From Solanum dulcamara (Eukaryota > Streptophyta > Magnoliopsida > Solanales > Solanaceae), in NCBI RefSeq assembly GCF_947179165.1, contig NC_077237.1:60247523-60311522 (forward strand): a stretch of 64,000 bases of DNA. Direction: 5' to 3'. The stretch's first letter is position 1; every line of letters starts with the position of its first letter. The position numbers and the translations under genes were made by a program. Of this stretch, positions 52,673 through 64,000 are shown in pieces. The notes below the pieces were generated by a model. That model was given only the letters and a program-made list of their open reading frames with translations, searched no databases and was not told the DNA's origin.

Positions 52673-54281
52673 CCCCATTTCCAACAAGAAGAGTTCCAAA
52701 AGCTTCAAGATTCAAGTTCTCCATTGAAGACCCAACATAAAGGTTTTCTTCAAGTCTTCACTAAGGTATGTAAGGATATCCAAAACATGGGTTGAGTCCA
52801 TCCATGTGCCCTACTCTTGCTTTGAGGTTAGAGGTCCATGAGAATGGAGTTTCTTGGTATGGTTTATGTTTGAATGAGTTTTGTCTCCTATTAATTTGAC
52901 TTTATTGGTGTTGATGTCGTTGAGCTAAGAAGTTCCTAAAACCTTCATGTTAGTATGAGTTGATGGAAATGACTTATTAATATGCTTTGTTGATTTCCTT
53001 AACCATGTGTTTATGTTGAATGTGTCAATTTCCTTAAATGTGATATCCCTCTTGAATAGTTGAGTTAAAGCCTTAGAGTTGTGATGAGCCCTAAGGAGAG
53101 GTTATAATTGCTTATCTAAATGAGGCTTGATTGAGTTGATTGGAGGATAAAATTGACGAGTGGACGAGGTCCTAATTGGAACTTGCCATTATGACTTAAT
53201 TGAGTTGAAATAAGAATAAAGTTGATGAGTTGGCAATGTCCCACATGAAACTAGTCGTGAGGGCTTATTTGAGATAATTGGAGGGAGTCTTATAAGCATG
53301 GATTCATGGGAGGAGTATCGAACACCGAAGTGGGTAAGAGTATAGTCCATACTTGAACCCTAGAAACTACGCCGCCAACGTAGGTAGGGATGGAACCATT
53401 AAAGTCGGATGCTTCCCATGGGATCGAACCATTAAAGTCGGATGTTTCCCATTTATTTGTCCTGAAATGATAGGACTTGACTAATCGATGAAATCCATGA
53501 TTAGGGAGGCATTTATGCCCTGGCAAGGTATGGACGGACGTGGCAACAATGTCTGATTGTTGTACTATCACTGACTCATAAGTGATGGTTATCGGATAAG
53601 AGAAACTCCCATTTAGGTCTTGCTAGTACTCCGAGTCAGTTGAGTTGAGTGGTATGAGATTTGGTCCGATCTAAAACACTTCTTATTAGACTTAGGACCC
53701 TTGAGTGAGTTGTGATGTATCTATATATGAGTTGAGATTCTGAGTTGATATTGATGTTTTCTTGATGTTCGTTTCATCCGACCATTTTACATACTCGTAC
53801 ATTCCATGTAGTGACGCCATTTGGCCTGCATTATTTTATGATGCAGCAACAGGTATTAGATACCATCAACCGGCGCTCCGTTGAAGATCCACATACACTT
53901 CCAGCCAGTTGGTGAGTCCTCCTAGTTTCCGTAGGATGTTGAGCTTTCTTGTATAGTTTTGTTGTCGTTTCCTCTATTTTGATTATTGGTAGCCATGGGC
54001 TTGTCATTGACACCTTCTAGACTTTGATAGAGGCTTTATAGACTAGAGCGTGGGAAGGTTGGACTGCTATTTTCGAGAAGTCTTATTATAACTGTTTTGA
54101 TGAGTTGATAGTAATTAGCCCTCGGGCCTTATATTATAAATAGTGTGTCTATGATTGAGTCTTCCTTTGAGTGAATATGAATGGATGATAGTGTGACTGA
54201 ATCAGGTAGTTCACTTGAAGGTCAGAAATGGATTTGGAGTGACGGTCACATCTAGGGTATCCTCCCGGGGCGTGACAAATA

Positions 54282-54293
54282 TGGTATCAGAGC
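54282..54293 (+). promoter_or_regulatory. Primer-binding site of the 51801 Gypsy element
   Basis: TGGTATCAGAGC lies 4 bp after the LTR end and is complementary to initiator Met-tRNA. Confidence 0.9.
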
Positions 54294-54492
54294 CTAGAGT
54301 TCAAGAGTTCTAGGGAGTCTATGAAGCCGTGTCTAGTAGAGTATTGCTTATGGGTGTGTTGTGCACCACACTTATAAGCAAGAGGCTATAAGACATTAGG
54401 AATTGTTTTACTTCTTTCATACTCTGAATTCGTGCGATAGAGTTAAACTCTATAAAACTCCTTTCTAATTCGTGCATTTATCGTTACAGATA

Positions 54493-54650
54493 ATGCCTCC
54501 TAAACGTACGGCTAGCCAGAGGAATGTTGATAATTCCGAGATTCCCCAGTCAGAGGTACGCCCAACAAGGGCTAGAGGACGACCTACGAGGTATGCAGAG
54601 GCACCTCAAGTGCTTGCTACTCTACCTTTTGAGACTAGTCAGTCGTTATA
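54493..54650 (+). pseudogene. Gypsy gag, first 50 codons only
   Basis: ATG at 54493 gives MPPKRTASQRNVDNSEIPQS, then RARGRPTRYAEAPQ and FETSQS. This matches the N-terminus seen at 48165 in style (MPPK..). After about 54650 the frame runs into LTR-like noncoding text, so almost all of gag and all of pol have been deleted. Confidence 0.75.
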
Positions 54651-54923
54651 TATATTTTCTGTCCACTTTCGGAACTTGTACTTGTCTTTTGTTTTGTAGC
54701 AGCTCTGTACTTGTGACTTCTAGGTTTTGGGAGGGATATTTAGTTGTTTATATCATGTTTCGGTTTCCTTCCTCTTATTCTTTCTGCCTACCTTTATAAT
54801 TTGTCACTCTTGTTTAGTTTTTGTCCTCAAACCCATTACTTGAAGTTTCGGGTTGATGGGTTGTCTTACCTACTAGAGGGTTATAGTAGGTGTCATTATG
54901 ACCTAAGGAATTGGGTCGTGACA
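54650..54923 (+). repeat. Tail of a Gypsy LTR
   Basis: The stretch ends GGAATTGGGTCGTGACA, like other plus-oriented Gypsy LTR ends here. It directly follows the gag start at 54493, which suggests a deletion joining gag to a 3' LTR. The upstream boundary is not defined. Confidence 0.5.
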
Positions 54924-54926
54924 CCA

Positions 54927-56805
54927 TGCCATGACAAGAGATTCCATCGCCATCTAGAAAGATAGCTCACCCTACATTCCAATGAACTGGAGACTGACTA
55001 AAGCTGAGGTCGAGTCAAAGTCGGTGGAACAATCGCTGTACTCCACAAAATAAAACATGAAAAGATACAAGTATGGGTTAGTACTGGACAATATGTACTG
55101 ATTAGGTATTATCGACCGACTCAAAATAAGAATCAATATGCAATAAGTAATAGCGGGAAATCAACCGTAGCACTTAATAGGTGACAACCAACAAGATCAA
55201 GATCAAGTGACAACATAATGAACAATTTTATAACCAATCAACATATCAAGATCACACAGGAGGACTCATGCCTCCACATCACACTCTTTTGGAAAATGAG
55301 TTATTGGAGATTGGGTAGCATTAAGTCATTTTAAGTTGTTCTCCTTTTATATTACCGTGCCGGAACGTGACACCCAATCCAATAATACCGTATCGGAATA
55401 TGACACCCGATTCAAATATACCATGTCAAAACGTGACACCCGATCCAAATATACCGTGTCGGAATGTGATATCCGATCCAGATATAATTACTTTATTATT
55501 CTTTATTATTACATTCTACTTCATTAATAATATTTCATCAAGCCTTCTATATTCAAGGCACCATTTTTGGTAGGGCAAGTTCAAGATTATGGATTTCATG
55601 ACCTCGGGATTTCAGACCAATCACAACAACATATCAACCATCCAAACCACAATAATTAAATGCGTATTAAACTTTACACATTACTTAATGAATATCAATC
55701 ACTATTAAGAGTCTATTTATGATATAGAATAAAAACCATAACCTACCTCCACCGAAGAACCGACGTAAAGCAAGCTAATCCATAAATGTCTTTCTTTTCT
55801 TCAATGCCTCAGACCAATTTCAATCTATCAAATATATAATATTTATAAGTAAACTAATCCATAAATACTAATATTATATATATGTTTAACCTAAACCCAA
55901 TAACTCACCCAATTCTATAAACACGTTCCTAATCTTGATGCCACTTAATATGTCAACTCCCATATTTTTTTGAATTTCAAAACTAGGGTTAAACCTCAAT
56001 TAAATTAAATAATCACTTTAAAACTTGAGCCTTTCATAATGTTTTCGAATGATCAAAATTTGTTCAAATACATAATCTTCATAAGAATACAAATCCAATG
56101 ACACCCATATAGCTATATTTATTTTTAGATAAAAAATTGGGTCAAAATGTCATCCCGAGTCATTGAAGTCAAATCTGAAATTTTCTTTCCGATTATGTTC
56201 ACTCATGATAAAATAAACTCACATTTCAAATTTCAGCTAAATCGGATCGTTATTCGACCCCCAAATCAAGATTTTGTGTGAAGAACCCTAGGGTCATATT
56301 TTCTTATTTCAGCGTTATTTCTCCACCAATATATCCTAAAAATATGTTCATAATCACATAAGAATTTAATGGAAAGGATGATAATAATTACATTGACGTT
56401 TTGGAATGAAAATCCATATTTTTCTCTTCTCCTTTATTTTTCTTTTCCCCTTTCTTTTCTTTCTTCCTCTTTATTTTTTTCTTCTTCTAGTGTATGTATT
56501 TTCTCGTTTTCTCGTTACATCTGATGGCATATATATTTTATTTTTTATTTTATTATTTTTTTTCTTTTTTTCCTACTCAATTATGTATTAAAATTAATAA
56601 ACGCTATCATTTTCCTTTAATAATTGGTATAGAGTGTTAAATAAATTATCAACTTAGCCCACTAATTAAATTAGTTATTTAAATTTACCCCTCAACTAAA
56701 TAACTATGGTTATCGAATAGTCCAAAATACTCATAAAAAATACGGGATGGGTTTTTTATGAAATAAAAAGCTCTATTTCTCAAAACGGCATAATGGGTCG
56801 TTACA
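54927..56805 (-). repeat. Gypsy LTR, minus orientation, with a 33-bp tandem repeat
   Basis: On the minus strand it starts TGTAACGACCCATTATGCC at 56805, a usual Gypsy LTR start. The other edge may be the TGCCATGAC at 54927. No target duplication is visible, because it abuts another LTR on the left. Four 33-bp units (55353, 55386, 55419, 55452) contain ACCGTGTCGGAAYGTGACACC. The flanking hAT transposase reads on after 56805. Confidence 0.6.
55353..55487. repeat. 33-bp tandem repeat, four units
   Basis: Unit starts are 55353, 55386, 55419 and 55452. Because the period is a multiple of three, both overlapping frames show an 11-residue repeat in translation. This is a consequence of the DNA repeat and no evidence of a protein. 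Confidence 0.85.
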
Positions 56806-57265
56806 ATGCTTATGAAATATAAAAAAAAAGATGATTACGAAGAAGCTATCATTGGAATGATAGAAAAATTAATAGTTTTTCATATTCCTCCTATTTATTT
56901 AATTGGTGTCATGTTAAATCCGTATATGAAATTTAGTACTATGCTTGAATTTGTTCGCATTATATATGATTCTCTAGAAATTAAAAAAGATGAAGAACCT
57001 AATATGTTTAAGGCAATGAGTGATACAAATGATCATATTCAAGTATTATAGAATCATTATATCGATTTACTTGATAATGCTACCCCTACTCATACTATTC
57101 CTCTATCTCGTCCTTCTGACGAGTCATCATCTTCTAAAAGACAGGCACATGGTATGCCTACCCATTGTGTTACAAATATATCTATTTGAAATAGAGTACA
57201 TCCTACATCACAATAGAATAAAAATCGAGAAGAGCTTAATTATTATTTGAAACAGGCCCGAGAGA
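56806..57265 (+). pseudogene. hAT transposase, C-terminal part
   Basis: The sequence MLMKYKKKDDYEEAIIGMIE is followed by YLIGVMLNPYMKFSTMLEFV (the conserved VLDPRYKL-like block of hAT transposases), then IYDSLEIKKDEEPN. After a stop at 57049, LLDNATPTHTIPLSRPSDES and the Tyr-rich end follow. The dimerisation block (hAT-C) is not present. It is cut off by a Gypsy LTR near 57270. Confidence 0.75.
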
Positions 57266-57274
57266 CTTATGATG

Positions 57275-59554
57275 AAAATAGTGTCACCATACTGGAATGG
57301 AATTCTGTTAATTCGATCAGCTCCGAAATGCGAAAGTAGGTCTATGAGAGTTGTCAGAATCAGATTTGGAGTAAAAACATGGAATTTAGGTCTGAACTTG
57401 GAAATTGAGTTAAAGTTTGATCCAAATTTGACTTTGGTCAACATGTGGAGTTCGGGTGCTCGGATTCGAATTCTGATGATTCCTATGGTTTCAGGAGGTG
57501 ATTCTAATTCTAGAAATAGTTAGAATTTTTGGAGGTTCCGAGGGTATTTTGTGTATTTGAAGTGCCAAAACTAGTTTAGTTGTGACTTATCGGATTTTGG
57601 GTCAAGGATATCTCGAATTCAAATTCCGATGATTCCATTGAGTTTGGAAAATCGAATTTAGTAGGGTTGCATATATAATGTGTGTATATCGGGTTTCGAA
57701 CGAATCCCAAGGGACTATTCTATGACTTTGAGACTTGCCAAAAATCTGCTATCTCTTGCTTGGCAATTCTTTCTCCGCGTTTGCGGAGGGTAACATTTTT
57801 CTTCTTTGCTTTTGCGGAGAAAAGACCGCGTTTGTGGATTATGCGGAGTTCCTTCTCCACATTCGCGGAGTGATTCCCTTGCTGTCTCCGCGTTCGCGGA
57901 GAACAAAAAGTGGCCTAAATAGTGTTTAGTCGGATTTAAGCCATTGTCCATCATTTTTGAGTTTTCAAGCTTTGGATAGGCGATTTAGAAGTGGTTTCTT
58001 GCGGGAAAAATATTGGGTAAGCTATTCTAACCTATTTTTTCTATTACCCATTACTTATTTGGATTTTTAAATGTGATATTGGTGATTTTGAGTTGGAGGA
58101 ATTGGGTTTTTTCAAGATCAATATAAATTTAGTTTTCTAATGATTTTCAACTCATTTTAACTCTATTTTTGAAACGGATTTGACCAGTAGATTTATGATT
58201 ACTTGAGGAACATTTTCATCTAAAAAAATTAGATTCCGAGTTCGATTTTTGATATGAGATTTTTGACCATTTTACCCTTTTTATCCAAATTACTTGATTT
58301 TAGTGTCATAGTTTCGAAATGTAATTATGAGTCTATATTTGATTAGATTGTGGTAATTTGGAGTATCGTCAGAGGGGAAAAGCTTTGAGTTTGAATTATT
58401 CTCGACTTTTGGCTAAGGCAAGTGGAATTCTAACGTTTGTTAAGTATGTTGAACGTTGTATTTTCCTATGTGAGGGAACTAGGGTTTATTTGGTCATTAC
58501 ATTAAATTGAATTATATGGGTTGAAGTGTGATAGTGAAATTCGAATAAGGGTAATTATCTAAGTGTTGTGAATTACGAGACATTGACTTGTGATGGTGGA
58601 CTATATGACATCTTATGTTAATATTTATCCTATTTCACTCATTACTTGTGCATATGTTATATATGTGATGGCTGAGAAATGATACGAGTGAGGTACTGGA
58701 TATTGGGACCGAGGTTTCTACCAGTCGAGGTGATTTGTCGGGTTTCTTTCGATGGCTGAGGTCTCTTTTGGTAGATATTAGTCGAGGTCTCTTCCAGCGG
58801 ATATATGGTCTATGTGAGGCTCCCATGGTTCCGATCTAAGGTGATCAGCGAATGTGTATCATAGGACAGACATTCATCACGATATTTGACATTGCATTGC
58901 ATTTATTTCATCTTGTGATTGATTATGATTTGAAATTTCATGTGTTTGCCTGAATATAGTGGTGAGAACGTATTTGTACTTCATATTTGTGGCCTATCTA
59001 GTATTCTGGTATAATTGTGATATAAATTGTATAGATTGGGCTGTCTGAGTGCAAGTGTGTAGTTGTGGAGGATTGTGGTTGGGATGTCAGGAGTACCTGT
59101 GTTCCGCATTACTTTACTTAGGGTTTAGTTTCCATTTTGCTGAGTACAGTGTGTTGGTGCTCACCCCTTGCTTCTACATTTATGTAGGGTCTGAGTCCCG
59201 CTCCTCTTGCTCTTAGTACTATTTTGATCAGGCCGAGCTTCTAGACGCTTGACAGGTAGCAACTTGTCTTTTTTGGTAGATTCTCATCGTCTATTTACTT
59301 TATATTTTATTCTTCTTGATAACTGAGACATATATACTTGTATCTTTTTTTTATTTCTATTGAAATAGTGGCTTATACATGTGACACCAAGTCTTGGGTA
59401 GTTAGAATCTATTTTCCGCTTATCTTTATCTATATCATATTAGACTTTATATTTCCGCTTTCATTTTTGCTTATTTAGAATTGTTCAGACTCTTAGGTTG
59501 ACTCGTCTTGGTGGGTTAGGCTAGTGCCATCACATCCGAATCCGAGTCATGACA
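57275..59554 (+). repeat. Gypsy LTR, third family, 5' truncated
   Basis: It starts inside the LTR (the text from 57280 matches about 62925-63260 of the related LTR at the right end of the window) and ends CCGAGTCATGACA at 59554. It holds a palindrome cluster at 57770-57905. No primer-binding site follows; the minisatellite starts at once. No coding region was found. Confidence 0.75.
57770..57905. repeat. TCCGCG..CGCGGA palindromes in the Gypsy LTR
   Basis: Repeated CTCCGCGTTTGCGGAG, TTGCGGAGAA, TTATGCGGAG, CTCCACATTCGCGGAG and CTCCGCGTTCGCGGAG form a compact cluster of self-complementary GC-rich motifs. It corresponds in character to the clusters at 510-960 and 52205-52510. Confidence 0.85.
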
Positions 59555-59818
59555 ATAATATATAATGTAAATATATAATTATAATAGATAGTATATTGTG
59601 AGTATATTAGATATACACTGTAATTATATATAATATATGATCTAAGTATATTATTATAATAGATAATATATTGTGGGTATATTAGATATATATTGTAAAT
59701 ATATATAGTATAATATAAGTATGCCACTATAGTAGATAGTATATTGTGAGTATATATTTGGTGTACTTTGTAAGTATATATATATAATATATAATTAAGT
59801 ATATCACTATAATATATA
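59555..59818. repeat. AT-rich 73-bp minisatellite, left part
   Basis: Imperfect units contain ATAGTATATTGTGAGTATAT, TAGATATACATTGTAAGTAT and AATGTAAGTATATCACTATA. The consensus unit is about 73 bp. The array continues at 61966 after a solo LTR. Frames over it (59826-59530) consist of Tyr/Ile repeats and are not genes. Confidence 0.9.
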
Positions 59819-61965
59819 TGTAACAACCCCTAAAATATTTTATGTCGGTATTTCAATTCCCGACGAAAATAATACAACCTCTATATTTTGGGCATAACTT
59901 TTCATAGGTTTGTCCAAATTAGGTGATTCAAATTTCTGGATAACCACAACATCCTTACCTACAATTTTTATGAAGAACATATCTTAATATTCGGAGTATA
60001 AGTAGGTCAAATAAATTAATCTTTGCAAGATATAGTACTGTGACGGAATTGAGTGTTTATAGAAGAAAATTCATATCTCACTGTAGGTTGCTCCAAATTG
60101 GTTGATTCTTGAACGATATGAAACTAGACTTCCATATCTACAATTCTTACGAAGACACCAAATCCTAATAAAGCATTTATTGTATTCAAATGCAGCTCTG
60201 AAAAAGCGTATTCTGTTAAAAATAACTCATCTTACCTACCATGGAAAGATCTAGATACATTTGACATCACTCATGACATAAATTGTCCTCCATTTAACAT
60301 CATCCATGACATCAATATATTCCATTAAATTTTCATATTTTTCTTTATAATTATTTTATTTATTGTTAGGTCCCTCTTTCCCACCTATAAATACCCACCT
60401 TATTTCCTCATTTTATTCATCAAGCTTTCTTAAGCAACTCTTCTCTCTATATACTTCTTCTCAAATATAGTTTTAGTTTTAGTAGTATAAAAATACTACT
60501 CCGGTGATTCTTATACTCCGGGTAGTACACAAAATGCTCCGGCGAGATGAAAAGGCTAGGGGTCCAAAAGTGTTCTAATTCGGAGTAAAGCTTCGAATTT
60601 AAGGTATGTAAGGATTTCATAGCATTGGATTGAGTTCGTCCATGCGCCCAATATTTAAATTCATTATAATTGAGTTATATTTGAGTTTTATCCAAATCTT
60701 GAATTCTAAATGAATTAATTGTTCTTCTATTGAGTTTGATATATTTATGCATTAATATTATTGTTGTTATCTCTCATATGATTGGAATTATTGTTCATGG
60801 CTACTTTCCCATGAATTCTAATTGATTTGATGTTCATGAATATTTTTACACATTTTTTTGAGTAAAGATGTTGGCTTTTTATTATTTTCATTGATAAAAA
60901 GAAAGTTATATGAATTAATACTATATATGTATTTTATTGAGTTTTGAAAGAGCAAAAGAGTTGAGTTTGAATGAATTTGAGCAAGTGATATTTTGAGCAA
61001 GATGTTTTGATGAGATGTAAATGATGTTTTTGGAAGTATAATGATTGGTGAACATGAAATGAGATGAGTTTGATGATTTAAATTAAAGTCCAATGAGACT
61101 AGATGATGAGTTTTATATGAGCACATATTTTGGGAGTAGTATTGAGCACCGAGTTGGGTAAGGGTTTAATTGACTCAAACCCCAGAACTACGTAGCCAGC
61201 GTAGGATGGAGGCTATGCCTCTTAAGTCCCAAAAAGAGGACTTTGATGAGTGGATCCAAGATGGTGATGTCTTTTACCCTGGCAAGGTACTGGATGGATG
61301 TGGCAAAGACATCACTTCGTTGTATCATCGCTAGCTCATAAGTGATGGTTGTCGGTTAGAGAAACTCCCAACTGAGTAAGCATTGCTTATTACTATTATT
61401 TTTATATTTTAAACTTGCGTTACATATTGATGTTGAGATAATGTTGAGTTTTGAGCTGAGTTTTCTCGAGAGGAGTTTATTGATATCTGTCCTTACCTTC
61501 CTGCCATTTTACATACTCGTACATTCCATGTACTGACGTCATTCGACCTGCATCGTTTTATGATGCAGATATAGGTATTAGAGATCCTCAACAGGCGTTT
61601 TGTTGAAGATCATTATTTTTCAGCTATTTGGTGAGTCCTTCTTGTATTCGAAGGAACTCTTTATCCTTTAATTATTGTTGAGTATTATATTTCTTTTAAG
61701 GTAGCCATGGACATGTCATTGGCACCATCTAAGAGTATTAGTGGCTTCATAGACAGAGTTTGATGATGTAATCGGAGTAGTTCTCTTTAGAAACTACTTC
61801 TTCTAAGAATTATCTATTTTTTCTTTGATTATGACAAGCTTTCATTAGTATTCTTAAGTCTTTCGCTGATGAACAAATGAGTAATGAGACTAAGTAGTTC
61901 TCTCGGAAGCCAGAGATAGTTTCTGAGTGCTGGCCACGCCTAGGGTACCATCTCGGGGCGTGACA
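59819..61965 (+). mobile_element. Solo Gypsy LTR inside the minisatellite
   Basis: This 2147-bp LTR starts TGTAACAACCCC and ends CTCGGGGCGTGACA. A perfect ATATA duplication flanks it (59814-59818 and 61966-61970). It is the same family as 45383-47711 in the opposite direction. No internal region is present. The target lies in the repeat array, so it entered after the array formed. Confidence 0.9.
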
Positions 61966-62727
61966 ATATAGTATAATGTTAGTATATTTGATATACATAG
62001 CATGTATATATAGTATAATGTAACTATATCACTATAATAAGTAGTATATTGTAAGTATATTATAATAGACATTATATTGTGAGTATATTTGGTATAGATT
62101 GTAAGTATATATAATATAATGTAAGTATATAATTATAATAGATAGTATATTGTGAGTATATTAGATATATATTATAAGTATATATAATATAATGTAAATA
62201 TATAATTATAATAGATAGTAGATTGTGAGTCTATTAGATATACATTATAAGTATATATAGTATAATGTAAGTATATCACTATTATAGATAGTATATTGTC
62301 AGTATATTTGGTATGCATTATTCGTATATAGAATTTAATATAACTATATCATTACAGTAGATAGCATATTGTGAGTATATTAGATATACCTTGTAAGTAT
62401 ATATAATATATAATGTAAATATATTATTATAATAGATAATATATTGTGAGTATATTTGGTATACATTGTAAGTATATATATATATAATATAATGTAAGTA
62501 TATCACTATATTAGATAGTATAACAACAACAACAACAACCCAGTGAAATCCCACAACGTGGGGTCTAGGGAGGGTAAAGTGTACGTAGACCTTACTCCTA
62601 CCAAGACAGGATGACTGTTTCCGAGAGACCCTCGACTACTATATTAGATAGTATATTGTGAGTATATTAGATAGTATATTGTAAGTATATTACCATAATA
62701 GATAATATATTGTGTGTATATTTGGTT
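61966..62727. repeat. AT-rich 73-bp minisatellite, right part
   Basis: This is a continuation of the array at 59555 with about eight more imperfect units, ending at a Gypsy LTR near 62728. A LINE end is inserted at 62523. Together the two parts would hold about a dozen units. Confidence 0.9.
62523..62637 (-). mobile_element. Very short LINE 3' end in the minisatellite
   Basis: Only about 115 bp of the LINE 3' UTR starts with (CAA)n in plus orientation. It is flanked by 18-bp duplications (ACTATATTAGATAGTATA) at 62505-62522 and 62638-62655. The sequence is close to those at 9359, 12700 and 15148, showing the same LINE family at work. Confidence 0.9.
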
Positions 62728-64000
62728 ATAATGACCCTGAAGGTCAATTTTGGAATTTTTGTAAAATGATCATTTTACCCTCCCTTTAGTTGCCGCGAGT
62801 CGTTTCTGATGGTACCGGGTATTGATTTTTAGAAAATCCTATTAAAAAATTAAGTCTTTGAAAATTTTGAGTTTTCATAAGTTTTAAGTGTTCAAAAGTA
62901 GTATTTGGGCCCAATCAGAGCTATGGGTCTTGGAATGGAAATTCATCGATTCCAATAGCTCCAGAATGTCAAAATTGGCCTAGGAGAGTTTACAGAATCA
63001 GTTTTAGAGTTGTAACCAAAATTTGAGGTCTTGAGTTGAGGATTTGAGGAATTTTAGGCCAATATTTGACTTTGGTCAACTTTTGGAGTTCCGATGCTCG
63101 AAATGGAATTCCGATGACTCTATTGGATTCAGGGGATGACTTTTGGTCTAAAAGAAGTGCTGGCTAAATTTTTAGAGGTCCAGAGCCCATTTTGGTATTT
63201 TGAAGGTCTAAGTTGGTTTAGTTGCGAATTTTCGAGTTCCGTTTGAAGGAGACCTCAAATTCAAATTCTGATGATTCCATCAGCTCTGGAATGGCCAAAT
63301 AAGGCTAGTAGCATAGTTGACATAACTATTGAGGCAATCGATACGAGTTTGGGCCATTTGACGCTTTAGACTTTGTAAGTTTGCCTATGGTTGACTTTGG
63401 CTAACATTCTTGAAAAATGCGCTTAGATGAAAATTATGATAGTGCGGTTAGTTCTAAAATGTCTATTTTGGTCTACAACGACCCTTTGTTTGCTCTTTGG
63501 GGCTTCTAGTCTAATCTCGAGGCCCGTTGTGGAATGTGGCTTAAGATGACACTTGGGTGTGGGATCCACTTTTAATTAAAATGATCTCGTGGAGTAGCAT
63601 ATCTGGTTTATTTTTATCGGATTTTGAACGAATCCCGACCACCCCATTAGAGATTTTGGACTTTTTCAAAATCTGTGTTGCAGAAAATCTGGTGCAAGCA
63701 ACCCCTTTTGTTGGGTTTTTATCTCAACTGTAAAACCCTTTATCTTGGGCTATAAAGATATTTTTATGGTGGAAGCAACCCCTATTTGTGATATTTTTTG
63801 AGGAGAACGCATTGGGGAGCTCAAAAACTAATTTGGGGCATTCGATTGAGGTAAAATCTTGATTCTAGTAGCTGCAATGTCCATTTTTGGAGTTAATTTT
63901 TGAATAACTTTGAGAATTTATTTCTTGGCCTATATAAACCCTATTTTGGCAATTCAAGGGTCTAAATTCAAGAGATTTTTATGTGAAATCTTATGGTAAG
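62728..64000 (+). repeat. Gypsy LTR, third family, cut by the window end
   Basis: The sequence starts near TAATGACCCTGAAGGTCAAT and shares diverged blocks with 57280-57640, such as TTTGACTTTGGTCAAC followed by GGAGTTC, and the 'gatgattcc' phrase. No frame is credible. It presumably continues past the window. A GCAAGCAACCCC pair near 63695 and 63773 replaces the TCCGCG palindromes of the related LTR. Confidence 0.7.

Larger units (their letters stand above)
51801..54277 (+). repeat. Gypsy 5' LTR inserted in the hAT transposase
   Basis: The 2477-bp LTR starts TGTAACACCCC and ends GGGGCGTGACA. It is followed 4 bp later by a primer-binding site. It contains the GC-rich palindromes at 52200-52510, a CT microsatellite at about 52610-52662, and a block of short repeats at 53395-53460. 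No matching 3' LTR is in the window. Confidence 0.9.
49791..57265 (+). mobile_element. hAT (Ac-like) DNA transposon, dead and split
   Basis: The left part has the GGCCGGCCC-rich 5' region usual in plant hAT-Ac elements (49800-49990). Transposase-like coding sequence runs 50398-51800 and resumes at 56806-57265 after about 5 kb of Gypsy LTR sequence. The terminal inverted repeats and the right end were not identified. Numerous stops make it inactive. Confidence 0.7.

Noticed and set aside
55336..55573. Overlapping 63- and 68-codon frames with 11-residue repeats
   Set aside because: Caused by a 33-bp tandem repeat in an LTR; both frames are open, which argues against coding selection.
59530..62554. 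Tyr/Ile-rich frames of 60-98 codons
   Set aside because: Products of the AT-rich minisatellite; the periodic translation mirrors the DNA repeat.

Overview
This is plant nuclear DNA, almost certainly from the nightshade family (Solanaceae). The evidence is split genes with GT-AG introns, abundant Ty3/Gypsy and Ty1/Copia LTR retrotransposons, an RTE-type LINE whose copies end in (TTG)n, tRNA-derived SINEs of the kind common in Solanaceae, hAT-type DNA transposon debris and small MITEs. Genus and species cannot be fixed from the sequence alone. No prokaryotic-style operons, CRISPR arrays or intact tRNA genes were seen.

The only host gene I can reconstruct completely is agmatine deiminase (agmatine iminohydrolase), on the minus strand from 19426 to 4926. 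Ten exons join in phase into a 375-codon reading frame with no interruption. Its introns have been heavily colonised. Intron 9 carries a SINE, intron 6 a LINE, intron 1 a MITE. Intron 7 has grown to 7.8 kb by nested insertions: an old LINE split by an LTR-like and a MITE-like element, the latter itself holding a SINE and a LINE end, followed by a gag-only LTR retrotransposon with a further LINE inside its gag. A possible first exon of another minus-strand gene, with a transit-peptide-like sequence, lies at 2816-2976. Positions 1-1670 are Gypsy LTR debris.

Positions 19427-26188 are AT-rich intergenic DNA with a 30-bp tandem repeat, a Tourist-like MITE and a SINE. From 26189 to the end the window is nested transposons. 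A defective Copia element (26189-40152) is split by a 10.2-kb Gypsy element (29395-39607, minus) with 3.3-kb LTRs, a decayed integrase and a 5S rRNA-like insert. A second Gypsy element (40153-48540) has two solo LTRs inside its own LTR. A second Copia copy (48550-49247) and a dead hAT transposase gene (49791-57265) follow; the hAT gene is split by further Gypsy LTRs. The last part (57275-64000) is two related Gypsy LTRs on either side of a 73-bp AT-rich minisatellite, which is itself interrupted by a solo LTR and a very short LINE end.

Apart from the polyamine-pathway gene, nothing here forms a functional pathway. The value of the region is as a readable record of successive insertions, many dated relative to each other by target-site duplications (TSDs).
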